DNA from: an uncultured Oscillospiraceae bacterium
GTDB taxonomy: Bacteria > Bacillota > Clostridia > Oscillospirales > Oscillospiraceae
Assembly: GCA_910579965.1 (NCBI GenBank)
Contig: CAJTWF010000002.1
Coordinates: forward strand, 89,625-117,371
Direction: 5' to 3'
Length of the DNA: 27,747 nt
The notes under the pieces are model-generated. The model worked only from the letters and a program-made list of their open reading frames with translations, did not search any database and was not told the origin of the DNA. A program made the position numbers and the translations under genes. How positions within the stretch are numbered: the stretch's first letter is position 1; every line of letters begins with the position of its first letter. This document shows, piece by piece, positions 1 through 7,232 of this stretch.

Positions 1-2
1 CC

Positions 3-260
3 GGCGCGGAGGGCCCCACTGGTCCCGCCGGTCCGATTGGTCCCACTGGCCCCACCGGCCCTGCCGGTCCCGAGGGTGCCGCTGGCGCTGCCGGTGCAGC
101 CGGCGCAGAGGGTCCCACCGGCCCCACCGGCCCTGCGGGTCCTGCGGGCACCGTCACTCCGGCCGCCGCGGTGGCGGACGCCACCAGTGAGGCCGACGTG
201 GTTACTCAATTCAATCTGCTGCTGGCAAACCTGCGGGCCGCCGGTCTGCTGGCAATCTGA
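3..260 (+). CDS. Collagen-like Gly-X-Y repeat protein, C-terminal part (5' end outside window)
   Basis: This is an open frame running in from the left edge and ending at TGA 258-260; only the last 85 codons are present. The first 17 codon triplets form uninterrupted Gly-X-Y repeats, mostly GPT, GPA, GPE and GAA, from base 3 to about base 53 of the protein fragment (bases 3-155). A non-collagenous tail of about 34 residues follows, rich in Ala and Leu (VVTQFN, then LLANLRAAG) and probably amphipathic and helical. Bacterial collagen-like proteins of this layout, such as the BclA family, form trimeric filaments on spores or cells, with the tail assisting trimerisation or anchoring. The start, any signal or exosporium-targeting sequence and the total length cannot be seen. 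The GT2 gene downstream is a plausible modifying enzyme. The family call is firm; the spore-surface role is inference. Confidence 0.85.
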   Translation, partial: GAEGPTGPAGPIGPTGPTGPAGPEGAAGAAGAAGAEGPTGPTGPAGPAGTVTPAAAVADATSEADVVTQFNLLLANLRAAGLLAI

Positions 261-273
261 TCCACCAAGGAGA

Positions 274-303
274 GGGAGGGGCGGCGCTCCCGCCGCCTCT
301 CCC
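274..303 (+). terminator. GC-rich hairpin between the collagen-like and glycosyltransferase genes
   Basis: Arms 274-285 and 292-303 pair over 12 bp (one G-U) around a 6-nt loop, starting 13 nt after the collagen stop. There is no T-run behind it, so it may be a partial terminator, an mRNA-stabilising 3' hairpin or a processing site. It would allow some read-through into the glycosyltransferase. Confidence 0.5.
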
Positions 304-335
304 CATCATACATTAAATTACGGCGGAGGGTTGCT

Positions 336-1457
336 ATGAAGATCGTCGTCTACGCCATCTGCAAAAACGAGGAGCAGTTTGTGGAGCGGTGGATGGACTC
401 CATGTCGGAGGCGGATCAGGTGGTGGTGCTGGACACCGGCTCCACCGATGAGAGCGTCCGGCGGCTTCGGGACCGGGGGGCGCTGGTGACGGAGGAGGCC
501 GTTGTGCCCTGGCGCTTTGACACGGCCCGAAACCGTTCTCTGGAGCTGACGCCGGAGGACGCGGATATCTGCGTATGCACCGATCTGGACGAGGTCTTCC
601 ACCCGGGATGGCGCGCCGCCCTGGAGCAGGCCTGGCGCCCCGGCGCGTCCCAGGCCTCCTACCGCTACACCTGGAGCTTCAACCCGGACGGCAGCGAGGG
701 CGTGGTGTTCTGGACGGAGAAGATCCACACCCGCCGGGGCTGGCGCTGGGTCCACCCGGTCCACGAGGTCCTCCAGTGGACCGGCGGGGGAAGCCCCGGG
801 GTCAAGGTGACGGCGGAGGGGATCCAGCTGGACCACCACCCGGACCCGTCCAAGTCCCGGGGGCAGTACCTGCCCCTGCTGGAGCTGAGCGTGGAGGAGG
901 ACCCGGCGGATGACCGGAACATGCACTACCTGGGCAGGGAGTACATGTACAAGGGCCGCTGGGACGACTGCATCGCCGCCCTGCGCCGCCATCTGTCCAT
1001 GCCCACGGCGGTGTGGCCGGACGAACGGGCGGCCTCCATGCGCTATATCGCCCGGTCCCTGGCGGAGAAGGGGGACTGGGGAGGGGCCCGGGACTGGTAT
1101 CTGCGGGCCATTGCCGAGGCGCCCCATCTGCGGGAGCCCTATATGGATCTGGCCCTGCTCCTCTACCGGCGGGAGGACTGGGACGGCGTGCTCTACTTCA
1201 CCGGCTGCGCCCTGGCCATCCGGAACCGGCCCCGGACCTACATCTGCGAGGCCGCCAGCTGGGGCAGCCTGCCCTACGATCTGCGGGCCATCGCCCTCCA
1301 CCATACAGGCCGCGCTGCGGAGGCCGCGGAGGCGGCCCGGAGGGCGGCGGAGCTGGAGCCCTCCAGCCAGCGGCTGCGGGACAACGCGGAGCTGCTGGAG
1401 AATCTGGCGAAAAAGGCCGCCAAGGAGACGGCAGATCCTCCCTTCACAGGAATTTGA
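336..1457 (+). CDS. Family 2 glycosyltransferase with TPR-like C-terminal half
   Basis: A 373-residue protein. The N-terminal ~190 residues are a GT-A fold of the GT2/SunS type: opening MKIVVYAICKNEE, nucleotide-binding LDTGSTD at about 32-38, and the metal-binding DxD-like motif DLDE at 83-86. Residues ~195-365 are helical and read as degenerate TPR units (YKGRWDDCIAALRRHL; AEKGDWGGARDWYLRAI; HTGRAAEAAEAARRAAEL). In this architecture the TPR part usually recruits a protein acceptor, so a protein O- or S-glycosyltransferase is likely. The start at 336 has a good GGCGGAGGG ribosome binding site 5 nt upstream. It has no signal peptide or membrane segment, so it is cytoplasmic. It lies 75 nt after the collagen-like gene, making that Thr-rich protein the obvious candidate acceptor. 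Sugar donor and acceptor are unproven. Confidence 0.85.
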   Translation: MKIVVYAICKNEEQFVERWMDSMSEADQVVVLDTGSTDESVRRLRDRGALVTEEAVVPWRFDTARNRSLELTPEDADICVCTDLDEVFHPGWRAALEQAWRPGASQASYRYTWSFNPDGSEGVVFWTEKIHTRRGWRWVHPVHEVLQWTGGGSPGVKVTAEGIQLDHHPDPSKSRGQYLPLLELSVEEDPADDRNMHYLGREYMYKGRWDDCIAALRRHLSMPTAVWPDERAASMRYIARSLAEKGDWGGARDWYLRAIAEAPHLREPYMDLALLLYRREDWDGVLYFTGCALAIRNRPRTYICEAASWGSLPYDLRAIALHHTGRAAEAAEAARRAAELEPSSQRLRDNAELLENLAKKAAKETADPPFTGI

Positions 1458-1485
1458 CATCTCCTTAACACTTTGTTCAAAAAGC

Positions 1486-1518
1486 GGTCATGACCAGTTC
1501 TTTTTCCTGGGTTATATT
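1486..1518 (+). promoter_or_regulatory. Possible promoter with palindrome upstream of the VTC-domain gene
   Basis: A perfect 10-bp palindrome GGTCATGACC lies at 1486-1495. Its right half supplies a weak -35 (ATGACC, 1490-1495), spaced 17 nt from TATATT at 1513-1518. A transcript would begin near 1525, just before the ribosome binding site. The -35 matches only 4 of 6 positions, so this is tentative. Confidence 0.35.
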
Positions 1519-1542
1519 GGTGGCGGCAAAGGAGGACGCCCC

Positions 1543-2187
1543 ATGACGAAAAAACATCCCTACCCCCATCAATTAAAGTACCGCATCACGCCGGCGGATT
1601 ACACCGCCCTGCGCACCCGTCTGTCCGCCGCCGCGCTGGAGGAGGGCCGCAGCGTCCATACACTTCTGTTTGACAGCTACCGCGGCAGGGTCCCCGCCCT
1701 CACGTCCGGGGATGCCGGCCTGGATATTCCGGCGGATCCCCGCTTTTCTCTCCACTACTTTGACGATGATCCCACCTATCTGCTTCTGGAGCGCCGTCAG
1801 GACCAGCGCAGCGATGGGACCATGGTCACGGAGGCCGAGTGCCGCGCTCTCCTGGCCGGGGAGACGGACTGGCTTCTGGACCGGCGCAACCCGGTCCTGC
1901 GTGATTTCCACAGCAGCCTCACCCGGCGGATGCTCCTGCCCCGGGTGCTCCTGAGCTACCAGCGGGAGGTCTACGCCCTGGAGGAGCTGGATCTCTGGGT
2001 GGCCCTGGACACCGATATCCGCACCACCCTCCAGCACATGGACTTTCTGGATCCGGACCTGCTGGCCCGGGACACAGCCGGTCTCACCGGCCAGATGCTC
2101 ATGGAGATCAGCTACAGCAGCGTGATTCCAGACGACATTCTCTGCCTTCTGGAGGAGACCGCCCCGCGGCGGAGGCTGCTGGCGTGA
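1543..2187 (+). CDS. Small VTC-domain (polyphosphate polymerase-like) protein
   Basis: A 214-residue protein. The start at 1543 is chosen because AAAGGAGG lies at 1528-1535 and because the opening HQLKYRITPADYTALRTRL matches the VTC-domain N-terminus. Further family landmarks are VHTLLFDS (38-45), YLLLERR (79-85), the LTEEEC-like TEAECRALLAGE (96-107), SYQREVY (138-144), DTDIRT (156-161) and FLDP (168-171). VTC domains polymerise ATP phosphate into polyphosphate inside a basic tunnel. Several basic positions expected from the family look altered: the strand that usually carries an R-x-R motif reads FSLHYF (68-73), and the final E-x-K strand reads MEIS (187-190) with Ser for Lys. Activity may therefore be altered or lost. 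It stands alone between its own promoter candidate and a strong terminator. It has no membrane segment. Confidence 0.7.
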   Translation: MTKKHPYPHQLKYRITPADYTALRTRLSAAALEEGRSVHTLLFDSYRGRVPALTSGDAGLDIPADPRFSLHYFDDDPTYLLLERRQDQRSDGTMVTEAECRALLAGETDWLLDRRNPVLRDFHSSLTRRMLLPRVLLSYQREVYALEELDLWVALDTDIRTTLQHMDFLDPDLLARDTAGLTGQMLMEISYSSVIPDDILCLLEETAPRRRLLA

Positions 2188-2201
2188 GACACAGCGCCCA
2201 T

Positions 2202-2245
2202 AGAGACGGCAGGCACGGTCATTCCGTGCCTGCCGTCTCTTTCCG
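2202..2245 (+). terminator. Strong intrinsic terminator after the VTC-domain gene
   Basis: A perfect 17-bp stem pairs 2202-2218 with 2224-2240 around a 5-nt loop, followed by a pyrimidine run (CTCTTTCC). It sits 14 nt after the VTC stop codon. Confidence 0.85.
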
Positions 2246-2297
2246 GGGAAAAACGAAACCTTCCCGTCGCTCCGCGAATGTACGGAGGCGGGAAAGC

Positions 2298-2330
2298 GCA
2301 GGGGACCCGGACCAGGCCCCCGCACTTTTT
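2298..2330 (+). terminator. Weaker hairpin followed by five T
   Basis: GC-A-GGGG at 2298-2304 can pair with CCCC-C-GC at 2317-2323 (one mismatch), followed closely by TTTTT at 2326-2330. Between 2246 and 2290 an imperfect CCCG/CTCCG hairpin is also possible. No gene lies between 2188 and 2418, so this may be a backup terminator before the next promoter. Confidence 0.35.
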
Positions 2331-2353
2331 GCCGCTCCCGCAGGTAAGCCCCC

Positions 2354-2382
2354 TTGTCCTCCGCCGGATTTTGTAGTATACT
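2354..2382 (+). promoter_or_regulatory. Promoter of the ATP-grasp/PHP/deacetylase operon
   Basis: TTGTCC (2354-2359), a 17-nt spacer, then TATACT (2377-2382). A start site near 2389 would leave a leader of about 30 nt containing AAGGAG before the ATG at 2419. Confidence 0.65.
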
Positions 2383-2418
2383 ATCTGTGAGAAAAGACAG
2401 GATAGTAAGGAGATTTCC

Positions 2419-3603
2419 ATGGTTGCCATCGTCACCGACGTCCACTACCGCATGTCTCTGGCCCTCATCCGGGATCTGGCCCAGGCCGGGGTGGAGGTCA
2501 TCACCTGCGAGCAGGACCGCTGCCGGGACAGCAGAACCTCGCCGGCCCTGGGCGCCCTCTCCCGGTATGTCAGCCGCCACGTGTGGCTCCCCGGCGGGAC
2601 GGACGGCCTGGAGGCCCTCCTGTCCCTTTGCCGGGAGACCGGCCTGGGCCGGGACTGCCGGCCGGCCCTGCTGCCGGCGGGCGCGGCCACCCTGGCCCTG
2701 ATCGCGGAGAACCGGGAGCGCTTCGAGCCCCTGTGCGGCCTGTGCGTCCCCACGGCGGAGCAGCTGGACCTCCTCAACAGCAAGCCCCGGCTGGCCGGTC
2801 TGGCCGCCCGGCTGGGCGTGCCCCTGCCGGAGAGCATGGCCCCCGGGGAGGACCTGGACCGGTTTCTGGACCGGCAGGGCCTGCCCTGCGTCATCAAGCC
2901 CGCCTGCGGGGAGAAGCTGGGCCTGACGGCGGCGGCCCGGTACGCCGTGGCCTCCACCCGGGAGGAGGCCCGGGCCGCCTGGGAGCGCTTCTCCCGGCTG
3001 GCCGGGGAGCCGCCGGTGGTCCAGGGCTATCTCCCCGGCCGGGCCCTGGGCTGCTCGGTGCTGGCCCGGTCCGGACAGGCCATGGCCGCCATCTGCCACC
3101 AGCGGGTCCGGGAGTATCCGGTGTCCGGGGGCCCCTCCTCCTGCTGCCAGTGCGTGGAGCGGGAGGACATCCGGGCATACGCCGCCCGGCTGACGGCGGA
3201 GACGGGCCTCACGGGACTGGCTATGTTCGAGTTCAAGGAGGACAGGGACGGCGCGCCCCGCCTGCTGGAGTGCAACCCCCGGGTCTGGGGCACCTTCCCC
3301 CTCACCCGGGTCAGCGGCAGCGGCATCCCCCTGCTCTGGTGCGCCCTGGCCTGGAACGCCGGAAATCCGGACAACCCCGCCCCCCTCCCCGTCCTGACCC
3401 CGCCCCGGGGGCGCAGGATGATCTTCGCCGCCTCGGATCTGATGGCGGCGGCGGGGTATGCCCGGCGGGGGAGCCCCGGCCGGGCCCTGGGAGCCCTGGG
3501 GGACCTTTTGAACCCCTGGGTCCGGGACGGCCTGTTCGAGTGGGGGGACATGCTCCCCGCTCTGGCCTATTTCCGATCTCTGCTGGCAAAGGAGCGCCGA
3601 TGA
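2419..3603 (+). CDS. ATP-grasp family carboxylate ligase
   Basis: A 394-residue protein with an ATP-grasp fold of the carbamoyl-phosphate-synthase-large-chain-like group. Residues 1-120 form the pre-ATP-grasp domain. LPCVIKP (155-161) carries the ATP-binding Lys160, followed by the glycine-loop region ACGEKLG. VVQGYLPGRALGCSVL (200-215) is the typical strand-turn after the adenine site. MFEFKED (269-275) and LLECNPRVWG (282-291), with Glu284, Asn286 and Arg288, form the Mg-ATP site. The family joins a carboxylate to an amine or similar nucleophile through an acyl phosphate. The last ~80 residues are not recognised. Substrate is unknown; co-transcription with PHP and polysaccharide deacetylase genes suggests an envelope or glycan role. 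Its TGA overlaps the next ATG. Confidence 0.8.
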   Translation: MVAIVTDVHYRMSLALIRDLAQAGVEVITCEQDRCRDSRTSPALGALSRYVSRHVWLPGGTDGLEALLSLCRETGLGRDCRPALLPAGAATLALIAENRERFEPLCGLCVPTAEQLDLLNSKPRLAGLAARLGVPLPESMAPGEDLDRFLDRQGLPCVIKPACGEKLGLTAAARYAVASTREEARAAWERFSRLAGEPPVVQGYLPGRALGCSVLARSGQAMAAICHQRVREYPVSGGPSSCCQCVEREDIRAYAARLTAETGLTGLAMFEFKEDRDGAPRLLECNPRVWGTFPLTRVSGSGIPLLWCALAWNAGNPDNPAPLPVLTPPRGRRMIFAASDLMAAAGYARRGSPGRALGALGDLLNPWVRDGLFEWGDMLPALAYFRSLLAKERR

Positions 3604-4340
3604 TGAGCATCTATCGCGCAGACCTCCACGTCCATACCAGCGCCTCCGCCGACGGCCGGTCCTCCCTGGAGGAGATCGCCCGGGCCGCCCGGCGGGCGGG
3701 ACTGGACGCGGTGGCTGTTACGGACCACAACCTCTGCACCCCTGTGCCGGAGCGGCTGGAGGGGGTGCTTTTCATCCCCGGGTGCGAGGTCTCCACCCGG
3801 GCGGGCCACATCACGGCCCTCTTTTTAACCAGGCCGCTGCCCGCCTGGGAGGCTCCGCCGGAGCCGGAGGAGGCGGTGGCCGCCATCCGGGACTGCGGCG
3901 GACTGGCGGTGCTGGCCCACCCCTTCCAGCGGCCGGGGGCCGCGCCGGAGAAATTCACCTTTCCCTTGGACGGCATGGAGGCCGCCAACGGCCGGGCCTG
4001 CTTCAAGGTCCCCCGGGCCAACGCCCTGGCCGCCGCCCTGGCGGAGGCCAGGGGCCTTCCGCCGGTGGGGGGCAGCGACGCCCACGATCAGGCGGAGGTG
4101 GGAAACGCCTGGACCGAGCTGGAGGCGGAGGAGCCCACCCTGGACGGTCTCCGGGCCGCCCTGGCCTCCGGCCGGTGCCGGGCTGTGCTGGCGAAAAACA
4201 CGTCCCGGCTGCGCAAGGGCCTCTCCCAGTGGACCAAGGCCCGGCGGGCGGGGGGGCTCCGGCGGCTGGGAACGGCGGCGCTCTACGTCTGCTGGTGCGC
4301 CGCCCTGGACGCCCTGCGCCCCCTGGGGCGGAACGGCTGA
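3600..4340 (+). CDS. PHP-domain metal-dependent phosphoesterase
   Basis: A 246-residue protein with all PHP motifs: HxH (DLHVHTSAS, His10/His12), TDHN (41-44), GCEVST (61-66, Glu63), the AHP motif (LAHPF, His107) and GSDAH (158-162). These residues build the trinuclear metal site that hydrolyses phosphate mono- or diesters in RNase AM/YciV-like and related proteins. Two adjacent ATGs are possible (3600 and 3603). ATG 3600 overlaps the ATP-grasp stop, with GGAG 5 nt upstream; 3603 has better spacing, so the start is uncertain by one codon. The last ~60 residues are basic and end in a hydrophobic helix (about 225-240), perhaps for membrane contact. Substrate is unknown. The tight overlap argues that it works with the ATP-grasp enzyme. 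Confidence 0.85.
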   Translation: MMSIYRADLHVHTSASADGRSSLEEIARAARRAGLDAVAVTDHNLCTPVPERLEGVLFIPGCEVSTRAGHITALFLTRPLPAWEAPPEPEEAVAAIRDCGGLAVLAHPFQRPGAAPEKFTFPLDGMEAANGRACFKVPRANALAAALAEARGLPPVGGSDAHDQAEVGNAWTELEAEEPTLDGLRAALASGRCRAVLAKNTSRLRKGLSQWTKARRAGGLRRLGTAALYVCWCAALDALRPLGRNG

Positions 4341-4378
4341 ACCTTGTTCCAGTATTCAATATTATGCGGAGGTGCGCT

Positions 4379-5731
4379 ATGTCTCTTCTTACCAAAGGCA
4401 TCGGCCTGGCCAAACGGGCCAAGCACCGCTTCCAGGACCAGATTCGGGAGCGGACCCCGGTTTACCTCTCCCCGGTGCGGCGCATTGAGCAGGTTGCCGC
4501 CCGGGAGCGGATCTGCGCCATGACCTTTGACGACGGCCCCTGCCGGCTGCCGGCGTCGCCGGACCGGTTCCGGGGCAAGGCCCTGACCCTGGTGCTGGCG
4601 GAGACGCTGGAGCGGTATGGGGCCAGAGGCACCTTTGACGTGGTGGGGGACACCTCCGCCAACTACCCGGACAGGGCGGGCAAGCACGGCTCCGCCAGCT
4701 GGGGCGGCGTGGCCTATGACCACTATCCGGACTTCCAAAAGGACGATCAGGGGGGCGTGGCCCACTGTCCGGAGCTGGTGGGCCGCCTGCTGGCCGGGGG
4801 CCACGAGATCACCAGCCACACCTACGCCCACGTCCTCTTCGGGTGGAAGCCCCTGGTCTACGGCCGGCGGAAGTATCTCCAGGGCCTGGACCCGGTAGTG
4901 GCGGATCTGAAGAAGCTTCACCACGCCCTGGAGAAGGGCTGGGGCTACTCCATGCGTCTGGGCAGGCCCCCCCACTACGTGGACGGCATCAAGGGCGGCT
5001 TCACCAGCTACGACGCCTACGCCCTCATGGGCTATCAGTACATGGCCGCCAGCTTTGACGGGGCCGGCTGGCTGCCCCTGGCCTCCTACGAGGCGGAGGT
5101 GGAGGCCACCTGGCGGCCCATGGAACGGCTGCTGCTGGAGGACCCGGACGCCTTCCGGGGCCAGATCATCTTCCAGAAGGACGGGTTCAACATGGCCCGC
5201 CGCACCCCGGTGGCCGACGGCCTGGACAAGCAGCTCCAGCTTCTGACGGACCACGGCTATCAGGTGGTGACGGTCTCCGAGCTTCTGGAGCGCTCCCCCT
5301 TCCGGGACGCGGCCCCGGATACCCCCGAGGGCCGGGCTGCCCGGCGGCTTCTGGACCAGGGGTGGTGCGTGGCCTTTCAGGACAACACCCTGCGCCCCGG
5401 CGAAACCCTCACCCGGGGCGAGCTGGCCATGATGGCCTACGGCTGGGAGACGGTGAAGGACCGGATTGCCCTGACCCGGTCCGGCCGGGCCCCCTTCCGG
5501 GACATGGCCCACCGGCACCCCTACGGGGCGGCGGCGGTGCGGGCCGCCCAGACAGGGGCCATGGCCGCGGTGGACGGCCGGTTCCGCCCCGACGATCCGG
5601 TGACGCCGGTGGAGCTGGCCCAGGTGTGCGCCACCCGCCTGGGCCGCACCCCGGAGCTGGGGCGCTGGCCCGCCATCACCCACGGGGCGTTCTTCCTCCT
5701 GGCGGAGGGACTGCTGGGGCGGCAGGGGTGA
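4379..5731 (+). CDS. NodB-type polysaccharide deacetylase with C-terminal SLH region
   Basis: A 450-residue protein. The start at 4379 is chosen for GGAGG at 4368-4372; an in-frame ATG at 4364 precedes that site. The NodB core spans ~44-300: TFDDGP (49-54) gives the catalytic base and metal Asp, and SHTYAH (146-151) gives the two metal histidines. Such enzymes remove acetyl groups from GlcNAc-type sugars using Zn or Co. Residues ~316-425 hold about one and a half S-layer-homology units (LRPGETLTRGELAMMAYG; FRDMAHRHPYGAAAVRAAQTG; FRPDDPVTPVELAQV), normally used to bind secondary cell-wall polymer. There is no signal peptide: the N-terminus is basic and hydrophilic, which is odd for an SLH protein. 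It is the third gene of the ATP-grasp/PHP unit (38-nt gap). Confidence 0.85.
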   Translation: MSLLTKGIGLAKRAKHRFQDQIRERTPVYLSPVRRIEQVAARERICAMTFDDGPCRLPASPDRFRGKALTLVLAETLERYGARGTFDVVGDTSANYPDRAGKHGSASWGGVAYDHYPDFQKDDQGGVAHCPELVGRLLAGGHEITSHTYAHVLFGWKPLVYGRRKYLQGLDPVVADLKKLHHALEKGWGYSMRLGRPPHYVDGIKGGFTSYDAYALMGYQYMAASFDGAGWLPLASYEAEVEATWRPMERLLLEDPDAFRGQIIFQKDGFNMARRTPVADGLDKQLQLLTDHGYQVVTVSELLERSPFRDAAPDTPEGRAARRLLDQGWCVAFQDNTLRPGETLTRGELAMMAYGWETVKDRIALTRSGRAPFRDMAHRHPYGAAAVRAAQTGAMAAVDGRFRPDDPVTPVELAQVCATRLGRTPELGRWPAITHGAFFLLAEGLLGRQG

Positions 5732-5768
5732 GACTGTAACCCTTTTGTCACTACTTTCCTTGAATTTG

Positions 5769-5777
5769 TGCTATACT
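5769..5777 (+). promoter_or_regulatory. Extended -10 promoter for the lipoprotein gene
   Basis: TGCTATACT is an extended -10 element. TTGTCA at 5745-5750 is 21 nt upstream, too far for a normal -35, so recognition probably relies on the TGn extension. The predicted start lies near 5784, giving a leader of about 45 nt with CAGGAGG before ATG 5830. Confidence 0.5.
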
Positions 5778-5829
5778 GAGAGGCAGACATCTGGCGGCGC
5801 TGCGCCGCCTGCCCAGGAGGTATCTACCA

Positions 5830-7152
5830 ATGAAAAAAGCCATTTCCCTGCTGCTGGCCCTGACGCTGCTGACCCTGGCCGCCTGCGGCGGCCAGGAGCG
5901 GACCGCCCCTGACGGGCCGGAGGAGAATCCCCCCGCTCAGGTGGGCGGCACGGATCCGGCGGACGCCCCCGAACCGGGCCCGGCGGACAGCCCCGCCCCG
6001 GAGGAGGAGCCCGCGCCGGAGAAACCGGAGGAGCCCTCTGTTCCGGCCAGGGAGGAGTACCTGATCCTCGATCCAACGGTCATGCCCGAGGGCGGGACCC
6101 GGGACGGCGTGACATACGAGGCCTATGACGGCATTGTGGAGCACCTCTTCTTCCACCCCATCATCGCCTACACGGAGCTGGCCTTTGACGGGGACGCCCA
6201 GGCCAACGGCCTGGACGACTACATGGTGACGGTGGACGAATTTAACAAGATCCTGGACAGCCTCTACGAGAAGGACTATATCCTGGTGGACATCGGAGAC
6301 GTGTGGAGCGAGACCACCGGCGAGGACGGCGCGCCAAAGATGGTGCGCAACACGCTGTACATCCCCGAGGGAAAGAAGCCCATGGTCTTCTCCTATGACG
6401 ACACCAACTACTACCCCTACATGCTGGAAAACGGCTTTGCCTACAAGCTGATTCTGGGGGAGGACGGGAAGATCTGGTCCTGGGGCCTGGATCCCCAGGG
6501 GCAGGAGGTCACCAGCCGGGATCTGGACGCCATCCCCGCCCTGGACAAATTTGTGGAGGAGCACCCGGACTTCTCCCCCTTCGGGGCCAAGGCGTGCCTG
6601 AGCCTCACAGGCTATGAGGGCATCCTGGGCTACCGCACCCAGACGGCCAGCGACGTGGAGTGGACCGAGGAGCTGGAGGCCAACCGCCAGAGGGAGCGGG
6701 AGGCGGTGAAGCCCATTATTGAGGAGCTCAGGCGCACCGGCTGGACCTTCGGCAGCCACACCTGGGGGCATATCCGCCTGGGCAGCGGCAACCTGGCAAA
6801 GATCCAGGCTGACACCCAGAAGTGGTTTGACGAAGTGGGCTCCCTGGTGGGGGAGACGGACATCCTCTTCTATCCCCACGGCGAGCGGCCCGACGGCGGC
6901 GACTGGAAGCAGACCGGCGAGGCGTTCAAGTACTTGCAGAGCCAGGGCTTCCGGGTGTTCTGCTCCGTAGGCGTGGAGAGCTTCAGCTTTATCAAAAAGG
7001 ACATCTGCGCCGTCATCTGTGACCGCCTCCACCCCGACGGCAAGACCCTGCGCTGGTCCCGGAACCGGTATCTGCGCTTCTATGACGCCAAGGATATCAT
7101 GGAGATCGGCGTCCGGCCGGATCTGGGCCTGGGGGAGGATTGGAACAGCTGA
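5830..7152 (+). CDS. Lipoprotein with divergent polysaccharide deacetylase (NodB-like) domain
   Basis: A 440-residue protein with a lipoprotein signal peptide: MKKAISLLLALTLLTLAAC, lipobox LAAC, lipidated Cys19. A Pro/Glu-rich linker runs over ~20-75 (EEEPAPEKPEEPS) and probably spans the wall. The domain from ~95 to 435 resembles NodB deacetylases, but the first motif reads FSYDDTN (187-193) instead of TFDDGP. The metal-histidine motif is retained as GSHTWGH (308-314), and FYPHGERPDGGDW replaces the usual arginine motif. The Asp pair and His pair are present, so metal binding is plausible. It would act outside the membrane on peptidoglycan or another glycan. It has its own promoter and follows the SLH-deacetylase gene by 98 nt, so two different deacetylases are adjacent. 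Confidence 0.8.
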   Translation: MKKAISLLLALTLLTLAACGGQERTAPDGPEENPPAQVGGTDPADAPEPGPADSPAPEEEPAPEKPEEPSVPAREEYLILDPTVMPEGGTRDGVTYEAYDGIVEHLFFHPIIAYTELAFDGDAQANGLDDYMVTVDEFNKILDSLYEKDYILVDIGDVWSETTGEDGAPKMVRNTLYIPEGKKPMVFSYDDTNYYPYMLENGFAYKLILGEDGKIWSWGLDPQGQEVTSRDLDAIPALDKFVEEHPDFSPFGAKACLSLTGYEGILGYRTQTASDVEWTEELEANRQREREAVKPIIEELRRTGWTFGSHTWGHIRLGSGNLAKIQADTQKWFDEVGSLVGETDILFYPHGERPDGGDWKQTGEAFKYLQSQGFRVFCSVGVESFSFIKKDICAVICDRLHPDGKTLRWSRNRYLRFYDAKDIMEIGVRPDLGLGEDWNS

Positions 7153-7232
7153 GTGACCATTCTTTTTCTTTGCCCCAGCTGCGGCTGGGCGGTGGACATC
7201 AAGTATACGGATTGACGGAAAGGAGACGCGAT

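Noticed and set aside
3..155. Tandem short repeats at the left edge as a CRISPR or satellite array
   Set aside because: The 9-nt periodicity is explained by Gly-X-Y codons; there are no spacers.
37..339. Pro/Arg-rich 100-codon frame opening with ATG at the left edge
   Set aside because: It is a shifted reading of the Gly-X-Y repeat DNA; the frame beginning at base 3 gives a proper collagen repeat and tail.
318..1460. Long open frames on the minus strand opposite the GT2 gene (and likewise opposite 4283-5683, 5824-7239, 16751-18154, 18353-19441, 19878-21020 and 22701-24746)
   Set aside because: They are antisense shadows caused by high GC; all lack family motifs and have low-complexity Gly/Pro/Arg/His/Val composition, while the plus-strand genes carry complete catalytic motifs.
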